Assembly: GCA_012295275.1 (NCBI GenBank)
Contig: CM022665.1
Span: 49,205,820 to 49,218,974 of the forward strand
Reading direction: 5' to 3'
DNA from: Chrysomallon squamiferum
Taxonomy: Eukaryota; Mollusca; Gastropoda; Neomphalida; Peltospiridae
DNA: 13,155 nucleotides
The translations under genes were made by a program, and so were the position numbers. The stretch's first letter is position 1. Each line of letters begins with the position of its first letter. Positions 1 through 7,768 of the stretch are shown piece after piece. The notes under the pieces are model-generated. The model ran no database searches. It saw nothing but the letters and a program-made list of their open reading frames with translations, and was not told the origin of the DNA.

Positions 1-415
1 TTGTTATTGTATATCACAGTTCCACATAATATTATTCTCCTGTTAAACTGCCGTGCGTATGTCTGTGTCTGTTTGTGTGTCAGTGTGTTGTGTTGATTAG
101 TGAGTAGAAATGTATACAATTATGAACAAGCTCATTTATGTGTACACAGGCAAAACACGTGATAGCACGTCCTGCTTTCACTGCGGCGGAGGTCTTTCTA
201 ATTGGATGCAGGGACAAAACCCTTACGTGGAACACGCCAGATGGTTTCCAGAATGCGATTTCATCAGACATGTGAAGGGAGACAATTTTGTGGATTTGGT
301 ACAAGAAATGGATGAAATTGAAGAGGAGGTAAGTAGTTGACATTTTTAACTTTACCACGAAAATATTAAACTTGTATATAGATGTGTACCGGTGTTTTCA
401 CTAGGAATCAGAAAT
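1..415 (+). repeat. Upstream copy of a 1571-bp-offset tandem duplication (intron end, BIR exon, intron start)
   Basis: The first 400 or so bases match 1572 onward at a constant offset of 1571. I see only three substitutions (positions 339, 389 and 394), all downstream of the exon, so the exon is identical in both copies. Similarity ends near 405-416, where this copy passes abruptly into sequence resembling the tail of exon D (5389 onward) while the other copy continues as ordinary intron. The left end is cut by the window. Near-identity including intron means a recent duplication, gene conversion, or an assembly duplicate of two alleles. Confidence 0.93.
150..328 (+). CDS. BIR domain second-half exon, upstream copy (IAP family)
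   Basis: This exon encodes the zinc-binding half of a baculoviral IAP repeat. Reading from the acceptor at 148-149 (gtgtacacag), it shows C-F-H-C, 16 residues, H, six residues, C, the exact C-x2-C-x16-H-x6-C spacing of BIR domains, with the GGGL..W and EHARWFP signatures. It ends at a consensus donor (gtaagt at 329) after an acidic D-E-I-E-E-E tail. It enters in phase 1 and leaves in phase 0, as do its paralogues at 1721 and 6736. The matching first-half exon must lie upstream of the window. No exon C-like sequence follows; after about 85 bases comes a fused exon-D-like tail, so this copy looks orphaned. BIR domains bind caspases or IAP-binding peptides; the target here cannot be read from sequence. 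Confidence 0.88.
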
Positions 416-469
416 CGCTGGTGATGAGGAATAAACTGAACCCGTTACGGTAAGTGAAAATCTGAGCAC

Positions 470-800
470 ATGGTTCAAGAACTTCTGAGCAGATTAGATG
501 TCAGTTCAGTGTTACCAGGATTGGAATCTGCTGGTAAGAGTTTTGTCACTGGATGTTGTGGTGTTGTTTTTAGTGATTCTCATCAAAGTTCTTCACAGCT
601 TTGTGTCAATAATTTACTAATCTTTCAGCTGTCCAGTCTTCTATTTGAAAACTCCTTTTCATCAGTCCCGCCATTGAAAACACCACGTCACAGCGACTAC
701 GTCGACGTAAAAAGACGTATTTCGTCTTTTGGACAGCAGTGGCCTCATTCTGACAACCAGTCTCCGACAGAACTGGCAGAAGCCGGTTTCTTCTTCTCTG
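470..800 (+). CDS. Exon A1: leader and first half of BIR1
   Basis: Open frame of 110 residues ending at the donor gttagt (801). The last 40 residues are the N-terminal half of a BIR: R-H-S-D-Y-V, then R-R-I-S-S-F with W-P four residues on, Q-S-P-x-E-L-A-E-A-G-F-F-F-S, and a split Gly codon completed by exon B at 1721. The first 70 residues are Ser-rich and unrecognised. Similarity to the tail of exon D (5389-5732) starts near 417, upstream of the ATG at 470. In that stretch this copy has an in-frame stop (TAA at 432) and a 1-bp deletion near 458 relative to exon D. The ATG at 470 is the first usable Met but its context is mediocre, so the true start or acceptor is uncertain. A donor/acceptor-like pair at 534 and 628 lies inside the exon; removing it would break the BIR frame. 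Confidence 0.72.
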
Positions 801-1720
801 GTTAGTGCAACTCTTACTTAATTAGTAGAAATCTTCACATTTTAATAATCATTTGAAAATCGTCTTCCTCTAATTTATACTTCTACCATATAAATAGTTT
901 TTATCTTAATGTTACTTTCAATAGCAACTTCAAATACTTGACGTCTTAATAGTCACTGGAACATTTGTCCATTTTAATAGTCGTTTAAAATCTGACATTT
1001 CAATTGATTTTCAAAATGTTAGGTATTTTAAAAATAATTTAGAATCTTTGACATTATAATACTGAATTCAATTTTTCACCATTTTAATCTTCATCTCGAA
1101 TTTTAAAGTGCTGATAGAAATTTAGATTTTCATTTGTATACGTATTTTAACTGTCGTTTGACTTTTTTGACAGTTAAATAGTCCTGTGAAGTTACTGACT
1201 GTTTGACAGTCTTTTGAAATTCTTTTATAATTCCAATATTTACAGTATGAAATATACATTGTTACTAGTACTAGGCATCTGATTATTGTTACAGACGAAA
1301 TAAATAAATAAATTTAAAAAGTCATCTAAGAACTTGGAGCAAAAAAACACAGCTTATTTTTAATTCACGACATTTGTCCGTATAGTTTATATTGCAATTT
1401 AGTTTCTAAATGTTCTGTTCTGGCTGTTGCTGCTTTTTTTTGTTGTTGTTTTTATTATGAAACTCAGTATGAACATTTGTCTGACTTTAGTTAAGAGGAA
1501 ACAAAAAAATAACAAGAAGAACAAAAATATAAACACAAAAATAATTTCTTTGTTGTATTATTTCATTTTCGTTGTTATTGTATATCACAGTTCCACATAA
1601 TATTATTCTCCTGTTAAACTGCCGTGCGTATGTCTGTGTCTGTTTGTGTGTCAGTGTGTTGTGTTGATTAGTGAGTAGAAATGTATACAATTATGAACAA
1701 GCTCATTTATGTGTACACAG
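801..1720 (+). other. Intron A1-B with degenerate internal repeats
   Basis: AT-rich intron bounded by gttagt and gtgtacacag. It contains loosely repeated phrases of the type tgacattttaatagtcatttgaaa (about 40-55 bp apart, roughly 830-1210). The same phrases recur in the paralogous intron after exon D (about 5755-6100). The 3' end is GT-rich (about 1626-1665), at the place where the paralogous intron has its long TG-rich minisatellite. From 1572 the sequence matches the window start. No coding signal seen. Confidence 0.75.
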
Positions 1721-1986
1721 GCAAAACACGTGATAGCACGTCCTGCTTTCACTGCGGCGGAGGTCTTTCTAATTGGATGCAGGGACAAAACCCTTACGTG
1801 GAACACGCCAGATGGTTTCCAGAATGCGATTTCATCAGACATGTGAAGGGAGACAATTTTGTGGATTTGGTACAAGAAATGGATGAAATTGAAGAGGAGG
1901 TAAGTAGTCGACATTTTTAACTTTACCACGAAAATATTAAACTTGTATATAGATGTGTAGCGGTATTTTCACTAGGAATTCAGAAA
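1572..1986 (+). repeat. Downstream copy of the tandem duplication
   Basis: This is the partner of 1-415: the last part of the intron, the whole BIR second-half exon and about 85 bases of the next intron. Here the sequence is in its expected context, with exon C following at 2202, so this is the copy that fits the gene model. Confidence 0.93.
1721..1899 (+). CDS. Exon B: second half of BIR1
   Basis: Joined to A1 it completes a Gly codon and a full BIR domain. Zinc ligands C-x2-C-x16-H-x6-C are all present. Compared with XIAP BIR3, the peptide-groove positions G306, L307, W310 and W323 are conserved, while E314 is Gln, D315 is Asn and Q319 is Glu. From this I infer a fold-competent domain with a possibly altered preference for IAP-binding motifs. 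After the BIR a short acidic segment ([13 protein letters not shown] then D-E-I-E-E-E) runs to a strong donor (gtaagt at 1900). Phase 1 in, phase 0 out. It is identical to the exon at 150-328. Confidence 0.88.
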
Positions 1987-2201
1987 TTTCTTAAATTTAT
2001 TTCACATTTCTAATCCTTTCTGTGTCTATATATATTTAGTTAGTTAGTTACATATTTATTTAGTTAATTAGTTCATTAACATGTTATTTAGGCACCATGT
2101 TTACTATTCTTGATATATTTCTCTTTATTATTACTATTGTTCATCTTGTAGTTTTTATTACTTTTGAAAATATTTCATTAGTGTTTCAAAATTTGTTTTA
2201 G
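1900..2201 (+). other. Intron B-C
   Basis: AT-rich intron with tagttagttagtta-like microsatellite around 2036-2075. It ends in the acceptor aatttgttttag at 2190-2201. The beginning is similar to the intron after exon E (about 6882-6960), supporting duplication of an exon-intron module. Confidence 0.7.
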
Positions 2202-2280
2202 ATTAACTATAAGCAAGTGATGGAGATTCTAAATGACTGTCCACCCGAATATGATATTCTCGGAACTGGAAATTATCAAG
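2202..2280 (+). CDS. Exon C: short post-BIR linker
   Basis: A 79-base exon reading I-N-Y-K-Q-V-M-E-I-L-N-D-C-P-P-E-Y-D-I-L and then G-T-G-N-Y-Q, bounded by tttgttttag and gtagat. It is too short for open-frame scans and was found by its splice sites and phase: entry phase 0 matches exon B and exit phase 1 matches exon D. Its position, entry phase and exit phase are the same as those of exon F after BIR2, so the two are probably paralogous, although their residues are hardly alike. Function is unknown beyond linking BIR1 to the repeat region. Confidence 0.68.
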
Positions 2281-2662
2281 GTAGATGTTAATAAAATAAC
2301 ATAAAAGTGCATAATAGATTTCTAACATAAAATGATTGCAATACAATGACTCCCTTTATTATGAGGTTAACTTTTGAGATTATAGATATATATATTTCTC
2401 TATTTTATTTTCTGGAGTAAGGAGTGCAATAGCAATGACACTTCAGAAAAGGATGATGAGAAATGAAGCATTAACAAGAATCTCAATTTCTAAGCGACAT
2501 TTTGTAACAACATCAAACTTATTTTCTCTATTGCCTGTAACTTGAATATAAATATGATCATATAACAATCTAACGTGAAGAATTGCGAAAAAGTTTGTAT
2601 ATCTTTAAAGGTATTAAAGGTTTGATAGTTTTATACTCACTTTATTTATTTATTTATTTATG

Positions 2663-2703
<41 letters not shown>

Positions 2704-2749
2704 TTTATTTTTTATTTTTTATTTTTTTTGACTGCGTTATATAATTCAG
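2281..2749 (+). other. Intron C-D with TTTA and ATT microsatellites
   Basis: AT-rich intron. It holds a tttatttattta run at about 2638-2660 and a perfect ATT run of about 12 units at 2667-2703. A long T-rich tract (2704-2729) then leads to the acceptor attcag at 2744-2749. No other gene-like signal seen. Confidence 0.7.
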
Positions 2750-5732
2750 AAGCTGCAGTTGTTTATGGAAATGAATCAGAAATTACAAGAATTGATGGAA
2801 ATGAAATACAAGTTGCATCTGTTGATGGAAATAAATCACAAGTTGAAAGAGTTGATGTAAGCGAATCAATTGCTGGAAGTATTGATGGAAATGATGTAAA
2901 ATTTACAAGAAGTGATACAAATCAAATAGAAGTTACAAGAACTGATGGAAAAGAAATAGAAGGTGATGAGACAAAACAGTTGAGAAGTGATGAGACAGAA
3001 CAGCTGAGAAGTGATAAGAAAGAACAGCTGAGAGGAGATGAGAGAGAACAGCTGAGAAGTGATGAGACAGAACAGTTGAGAAGTGATGAGAGAGAAGAGT
3101 TGAGAAGTGATGAGAGAGAAGCGTTGATAAGTGATGAGAGAGAACAGTTGATAAGTGATGAGAGAGAAGAGTTGAGAAGTGATGAGAGAGAAGAGTTGAG
3201 AAGTGGTGAGAGAGAACAGTTGAGAAGTGATGAGAGAGAACAGTGTACAAGTGATAAGATAGAACAGTTGAGAAGTGATGAGAGAGAAGCGTTGAGAAGT
3301 GATGAGAGAGAACAGTGTACAAGTGATAAGATAGAACAGTTGAGAAGTGATGAGAGAGAAGAGTTGAGAAGTGATGAGAGAGAAGCGTTAAGTGATGAGA
3401 GAGAACAGTTGAGAAGTGATGAGAGAGAAGAGTTGAGAAGTGATGAGAGAGAAGAGTTGAGAAGTGATGAGAGAGAAGAGTTGAGAAGTGATGAGAGAGA
3501 ACAGTTGAGAAGTGATGAGAGAGAACAGTTGAGAAGTGATGAGAGAGAACAGTTGATAAGTGATGAGAGAGAAGCGTTGATAAGTGATGAGAGAGAACAG
3601 TTGATAAGTGATGAGAGAGATGAGTTGAGAAGTGATGAGAGAGAACAGTTGAGAAGTGATGAGAGAGAAGAGTTGAGAAGTGATGAGAGAGAACAGTTGA
3701 GAAGTGATGAGAGAACAGTTGAGAAGTGATGAGAGAAGCGTTGATAAGTGATGAGAGAGAACAGTTGAGAAGTGATGAGAGAGAAGAGTTGAGAAGTGAT
3801 GAGAGAGAAGAGTTGAGAAGTGATGAGAGAGAAGAGTTGAGAAGTGATGAGAGAGAACAGTTGAGAAGTGATGAGAGAGAACAGTTGAGAAGTGATGAGA
3901 GAGAACAGTTGATAAGTGATGAGAGAGAAGTGTTGATAAGTGATGAGAGAGAACAGTTGATAAGTGATGAGAGAGAACAGTTGATAAGTGATGAGAGAGA
4001 AGAGTTGAGAAGTGATGAGAGAGAACAGTTGAGAAGTGATGAGAGAGAACAGTTGAGAAGTGATGAGAGAGAACAGTTGAGAAGTGATGAGAGAGAACAG
4101 TTGAGAAGTGATGAGAGAGAAGAGTTGAGAAGTGATGAGAGAGATGAGTTGAGAAGTGATGAGAGAGAACAGTTGAGAAGTGATGAGAGAGAACAGTTGA
4201 GAAGTGATGAGAGAACAGTTGAGAAGGATGATGAGAGAACAGTTGAGAAGTGATGAGAGAGAAGAGTTGAGAAGTGATGAGAGAGAAGAGTTGAGAAGAT
4301 GAGAGAGAAGAGTTGAGAAGTGATGAGAGAGAAGAGTTGAGAAGTGATGAGAGAGAAGAGTTGAGAAGTGATGAGAGAGAACAGTTGAGAAGTGATGAGA
4401 GAGAACAGTTGATAAGTGATGAGAGAGAAGCGTTGATAAGTGATGAGAGAGAACAGTTGATAAGTGATGAGAGAGATGAGTTGAGAAGTGATGAGAGAGA
4501 ACAGTTGAGAAGTGATGAGAGAAGAGTTGAGAAGTGATGAGAGAGAACAGTTGAGAAGTGATGAGAGAACAGTTGAGAAGTGATGAGAGAGAAGCGTTGA
4601 TAAGTGATGAGAGAGAACAGTTGAGAAGTGATGAGAGAGAAGAGTTGAGAAGTGATGAGAGAGAAGAGTTGAGAAGTGATGAGAGAGAAGAGTTGAGAAG
4701 TGATGAGAGAGAACAGTTGAGAAGTGATGAGAGAGAACAGTTGAGAAGTGATGAGAGAGAACAGTTGATAAGTGATGAGAGAGAAGCGTTGATAAGGATG
4801 AGAGAACAGTTGATAAGTGATGAGAGAGAACAGTTGATAAGTGATGAGAGAGAACAGTTGAGAAGTGATGAGAGAGAAGAGTTGAGAAGTGATGAGAGAG
4901 AACAGTTGAGAAGTGATGAGAGAGAACAGTTGAGAAGTGATGAGAGAGAACAGTTGAGAAGTGATGAGAGAGAAGAGTTGAGAAGTGATGAGAGAGAAGA
5001 GTTGAGAAGTGATGAGAGAGATGAGTTGAGAAGTGATGAGAGAGAACAGTTGAGAAGTGATGAGAGAGAACAGTTGAGAAGTGATGAGAGAGAACAGTTG
5101 AGAAGTGATGAGAGAGAACAGTTGAGAAGTGATGAGAGAGAAGAGTTGAGAAGATGATGAGAGAAGAGTTGAGAAGGATGAGAGAGATGAGTTGAGAAGT
5201 GATGAGAGAGAACAGTTGAGAAGTGATGAGAGAGAACAGTTGAGAAGTGATGAGAGAGAACAGTTGAGAAGTGATGAGAGAGAACAGTTGAGAAGTGATG
5301 AGAGAGAAGAGTTGAGAAGTGATGAGAGAGAAGAGTTGAGAAGTGATGAGAGAGAACAGTTGAGAAGTGATGAGAGAGAAGAGTTGAGTGGTGATCAAAT
5401 CTCACCAAGCTGCAGATTGGAAGAAAATGAACCCATTGCGGTAAGTGAAAATGCTGAGCAGATAGCACAAGAAAGTCTGAACAGATCAGGTGACAGTTCA
5501 ATGCTACCAGTATTGGAATCTTCTAGTCAGCTTTTGGTCAGTGGTGGTGATTTTCATCAAAGTTCTTCACAGCTTGGTGTCAATAATTCTACACCAGACC
5601 CGCCATTGCATGCAGCACGTCACAGCGACTACGTCGACGTACAAAGACGTATTTTGTCATTCCAGTACCGATCGCCAAGTCTTCACTATCAGTCTCCGGC
5701 ACAGCTGGCAGTAGCCGGTTTCTTCTTCTCTG
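2750..5732 (+). CDS. Exon D: giant repeat linker plus first half of BIR2 (frame broken)
   Basis: The exon starts after a T-rich tract and attcag, in the phase given by exon C. It encodes E-A-A-V-V-Y, seven diverged 10-residue units (2761-2970), about 101 charged octapeptides (2961-5388), a Ser-rich stretch resembling exon A1, and the N-terminal half of BIR2 ending A-G-F-F-F-S plus a split Gly codon at gttagt (5733). In BIR2 the usual F-x-x-x-W-P is F-Q-Y-R-S-P, so the conserved Trp is Ser. Reading frames by segment are 2750-3729, 3726-4253, 4313-4537, 4558-5157 and 5192-5732. Net frame-changing indels total -14 bases, so the BIR2 half is out of frame with the exon start. Long mixed-charge repeat linkers of this kind are not part of the IAPs I know. 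Coding status rests on whether the indels are real. Confidence 0.62.
2761..2970 (+). repeat. Seven 30-bp units encoding diverged decapeptides
   Basis: Exactly seven 30-base units, in frame and without stops. Encoded consensus is (V/I)-D-G-N-E-I-x-V-x-R, for example I-D-G-N-E-I-Q-V-A-S and I-D-G-N-D-V-K-F-T-R. Units differ strongly from one another yet keep length and frame, unlike the young 24-bp array that follows. The last unit merges into the first octapeptide through E-G-D-E-T. Confidence 0.85.
2961..5388 (+). repeat. 24-bp coding minisatellite, about 101 copies (octapeptide SDEREQLR)
   Basis: About 2.43 kb of near-identical 24-base units encoding S-D-E-R-E-Q-L-R. Variants at position 6 are E, A and V, the last residue is R or I, and some units read D-E-L. 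Early units are more diverse (D-E-T-K-Q, D-K-K-E-Q, Q-C-T-S-D-K-I), later ones nearly uniform, as expected when unequal exchange homogenises an array. Only one sense frame is open; all three antisense frames are open by accident. Irregular units, mostly losing a GA dinucleotide or changing agtgat, occur near 3385, 3706-3738, 4209-4300, 4515-4570, 4794-4803 and 5151-5180. Confidence 0.97.
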
Positions 5733-6735
5733 GTTAGTGTTACTCTTACTTAATTAGAAATCTTTATATTTCAATAATTATTTGAAAATCTACGATTGAT
5801 GTTTTTTTAAGAAAAAAAAAAATTTTAGCATTGACATTTTAATTCATTTTAATTTATCTATGTTTTAATATTCATTTTATAATGAGACTTGAAATTATTG
5901 ACAAGTTACTAGTAGATAAAAAATTTCAGGATTTTCAGATTGAATTTGTATTTGTACATTCTGAAAGTCGCCTGAAATGTCTGACATAATAATAGTCATT
6001 TGGGATATTTTATTGTTGAAGAGTGAAATAATGTTTTCTGTATTTTAATTTTCATTTTGAATTTGGACATTCTGATAGTCATTTGAAATCTCTGAACGAT
6101 CGATAGAACAACATAGCTTAATTTTGTGTATGTGTGTGTTTCTATGTGCGGGTACATGTATGTGTGTGTGTTTCTATGTGCGGGTACATGTATGTGTGTG
6201 TGTTTCTATGTGCGGGTACATGTATGTGTGTGTGTGTTTCTATGTGCGGGTACATGTATGTGTGTGTGTGTGTTTCTATGTGCGGGTACATGTATGTGTG
6301 TGTGTGTGTTTCTATGTGCGGGTACATGTATGTGTGTGTGTGTTTCTATGTGCGGGTACATGTATGTGTGTGTGTTTCTATGTGCGGGTACATGTATGTG
6401 TGTGTGTTTCTATGTGCGGGTACATGTATGTGTGTGTGTGTGTTTCTATGTGCGGGTACATGTATGTGTGTGTTTGTGTTTCTATGTGCGGGTACATGTA
6501 TGTGTGTGTGTGTGTTTCTATGTGGGGGTACATGTATGTGTGTGTGTGTGTTTCTATGTGGGGGTACATGTATGTGTGTGTGTGTGTTTCTATGTGCGGG
6601 TACATGCATGTGTGTGTGTGTGTTTCTATGTGGGGGTACATGTATGTGTTTATGTGCCTGTATAGTCGGGGTATTAGTGGTTGTAAATACAGAAAGTGTA
6701 TACAATTATGAACAAGCTCATTTATGTATACACAG
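5733..6735 (+). other. Intron D-E
   Basis: Intron bounded by gttagt and gtatacacag. Positions 5755-6100 carry the same degenerate tttaata-gtcatttgaaa phrases as the A1-B intron. The TG-rich minisatellite follows at 6128-6660. The last 40 bases (gtatacaattatgaacaagc and onward) closely match the intron ends at 110 and 1681. No coding signal seen. Confidence 0.75.
6128..6660 (+). repeat. TG-rich minisatellite, about 15 units of 31-37 bp
   Basis: Fifteen repeats of the core tttctatgtgcgggtacatg, separated by (TG)n runs of varying length, so unit length drifts between about 31 and 37 bases. Some later units have gggggt for gcgggt. Because the TG run varies, several frames on both strands stay open and give long Cys/Val or Thr/His-rich open frames that are not genes. 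Confidence 0.96.
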
Positions 6736-6866
6736 GAGAAACAGGTGATAGCACGACCTGCTTTTACTGCGGCGGAGAACTCAGAAATTGGATGCAGGGA
6801 GACAACCCTTACGTGGAACACGCCAGATGGTTTCCACGATGCGATTTCATCAGACGTTGTTCTTTG
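6736..6866 (+). CDS. Exon E: second half of BIR2
   Basis: This completes the Gly codon from exon D and reads G-E-T-G-D-S-T-T, C-F-Y-C, 16 residues, H, six residues, C, so all zinc ligands of BIR2 are kept. G306 of the XIAP BIR3 groove is Glu here, E314 is Asp, W310 and W323 are kept. Relative to exon B it carries an in-frame 18-base deletion just after C-D-F-I-R and then diverges, reaching a TAG at 6879-6881. A splice at ttg|gtacga (6867) would end it in phase 0, matching exon F, but this is a poor donor. Without that splice the protein would stop shortly after BIR2. Confidence 0.78.
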
Positions 6867-7117
6867 GTACGAACTTATTAGACTTAAATAAATACGTTTA
6901 TTTGTATTTTCACAAGGATTTGAGAAGTTTCTCTAAATTAATTTACATCTTGTAATCTTTTCTCTCTCTTTCTTTGATATTTTGTTTATTATTTGTTTAT
7001 TTAATTAGTTAAGTTAGTTTCAAAAATGTTATTATCTTATGTTTTTGACTCAGTATTATTTCCATTATTTTATTAGTATTACTACTACTATTACTATTGT
7101 CATTATTATTATTATTA

Positions 7118-7154
<37 letters not shown>

Positions 7155-7174
7155 TTTTCATTAATCTATTTTAG
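6867..7174 (+). other. Intron E-F
   Basis: AT-rich. The first 100 bases resemble the intron after exon B. ATT/ATC-type microsatellite at about 7081-7153. Ends in taatctattttag (7162-7174). Confidence 0.6.
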
Positions 7175-7223
7175 AACAACTGTGACACAGATATTGATCT
7201 TCATGGAAATAGAAGCCATGAAG
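7175..7223 (+). CDS. Exon F: short post-BIR2 linker (paralogue of exon C)
   Basis: A 49-base exon between tctattttag and gtatgt, reading N-N-C-D-T-D-I-D-L-H-G-N-R-S-H-E plus a G. Phase 0 in and phase 1 out are the same as exon C, and its place after a BIR second-half exon is the same. It is very short and has no recognisable domain; the call rests on splice sites, phase and position. Confidence 0.5.
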
Positions 7224-7768
7224 GTATGTTTAGAGAAAACTGTAAGTTTACTAATACATTGCATAGCCCACATAGACTATCACAAAATGATGTGAAGATA
7301 AAAGTACTGAATAATTTACATCCTGCAAAATAATATTTTAAATAGATAAACTTTAGCGGAACGAGACTTTGAAATCCGGATTAGTCTGAAGAACAAAAAT
7401 TATTATTATTATTGTAATTGTTGTTATTATTGTTGTAATTATTATTATCATTATTATTATTATTATTCTTATTGTTGTTATATTGATTTTGTCATAACTG
7501 TTATTAATATTGTTATTGTTGTTGATGTTATTGCTGTTATTATTATTAGATAAATAAAAGAGTAGTAAAGAGTCAAATTACTTTTATGATAGTCTACAAA
7601 ATATTTGTTTCAATCGTTAGGTGCAGCAAAGTACGCAAATTATTATTACTATGTTGTTTTTTTTATGCTTTTTTTGTTTGTTTGTTTATTTTATTTTATT
7701 TTTTTACCTTATAAGTTTGTGTATTAAACAACTGTCATTTTGACAATATTCTTTTCAACATTTAACAG
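7224..7768 (+). other. Intron F-RING with ATT-type microsatellites
   Basis: AT-rich, with interrupted ATT/GTT runs at 7398-7475 and 7498-7550 and a T-rich stretch at 7652-7706. It ends in caacatttaacag at 7756-7768. I see no extra exon that would repair the phase between exon F and the RING. Confidence 0.55.

Noticed and set aside
80-358. Antisense frames opposite the BIR exons (also 1651-1929)
   Set aside because: Shadows of exon B; the sense strand has the zinc ligands, family motifs and splice sites.
534-628. Small intron inside exon A1 (gtaaga ... tttactaatctttcag)
   Set aside because: The sites are good, but removing 95 bases shifts the frame out of the BIR half, and the paralogous exon D keeps most of this sequence as coding.
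2728-2749. Translation start at 2728
   Set aside because: The codon is TTG in a T-rich acceptor tract; the exon more likely begins at 2750, in the phase given by exon C.
2961-5388. CRISPR-like array
   Set aside because: Units are contiguous with no unique spacers, and the context is an animal gene.
2922-5501. Antisense open frames of more than 800 codons (Ser/Leu/His-rich)
   Set aside because: They are by-products of a 24-bp unit with no stop in any antisense frame; the peptide simply changes register at each indel.
6124-6821. Several Cys/Val-rich and Thr/His-rich open frames
   Set aside because: They are translations of the TG-rich minisatellite in different frames and strands, without start context or splice support.
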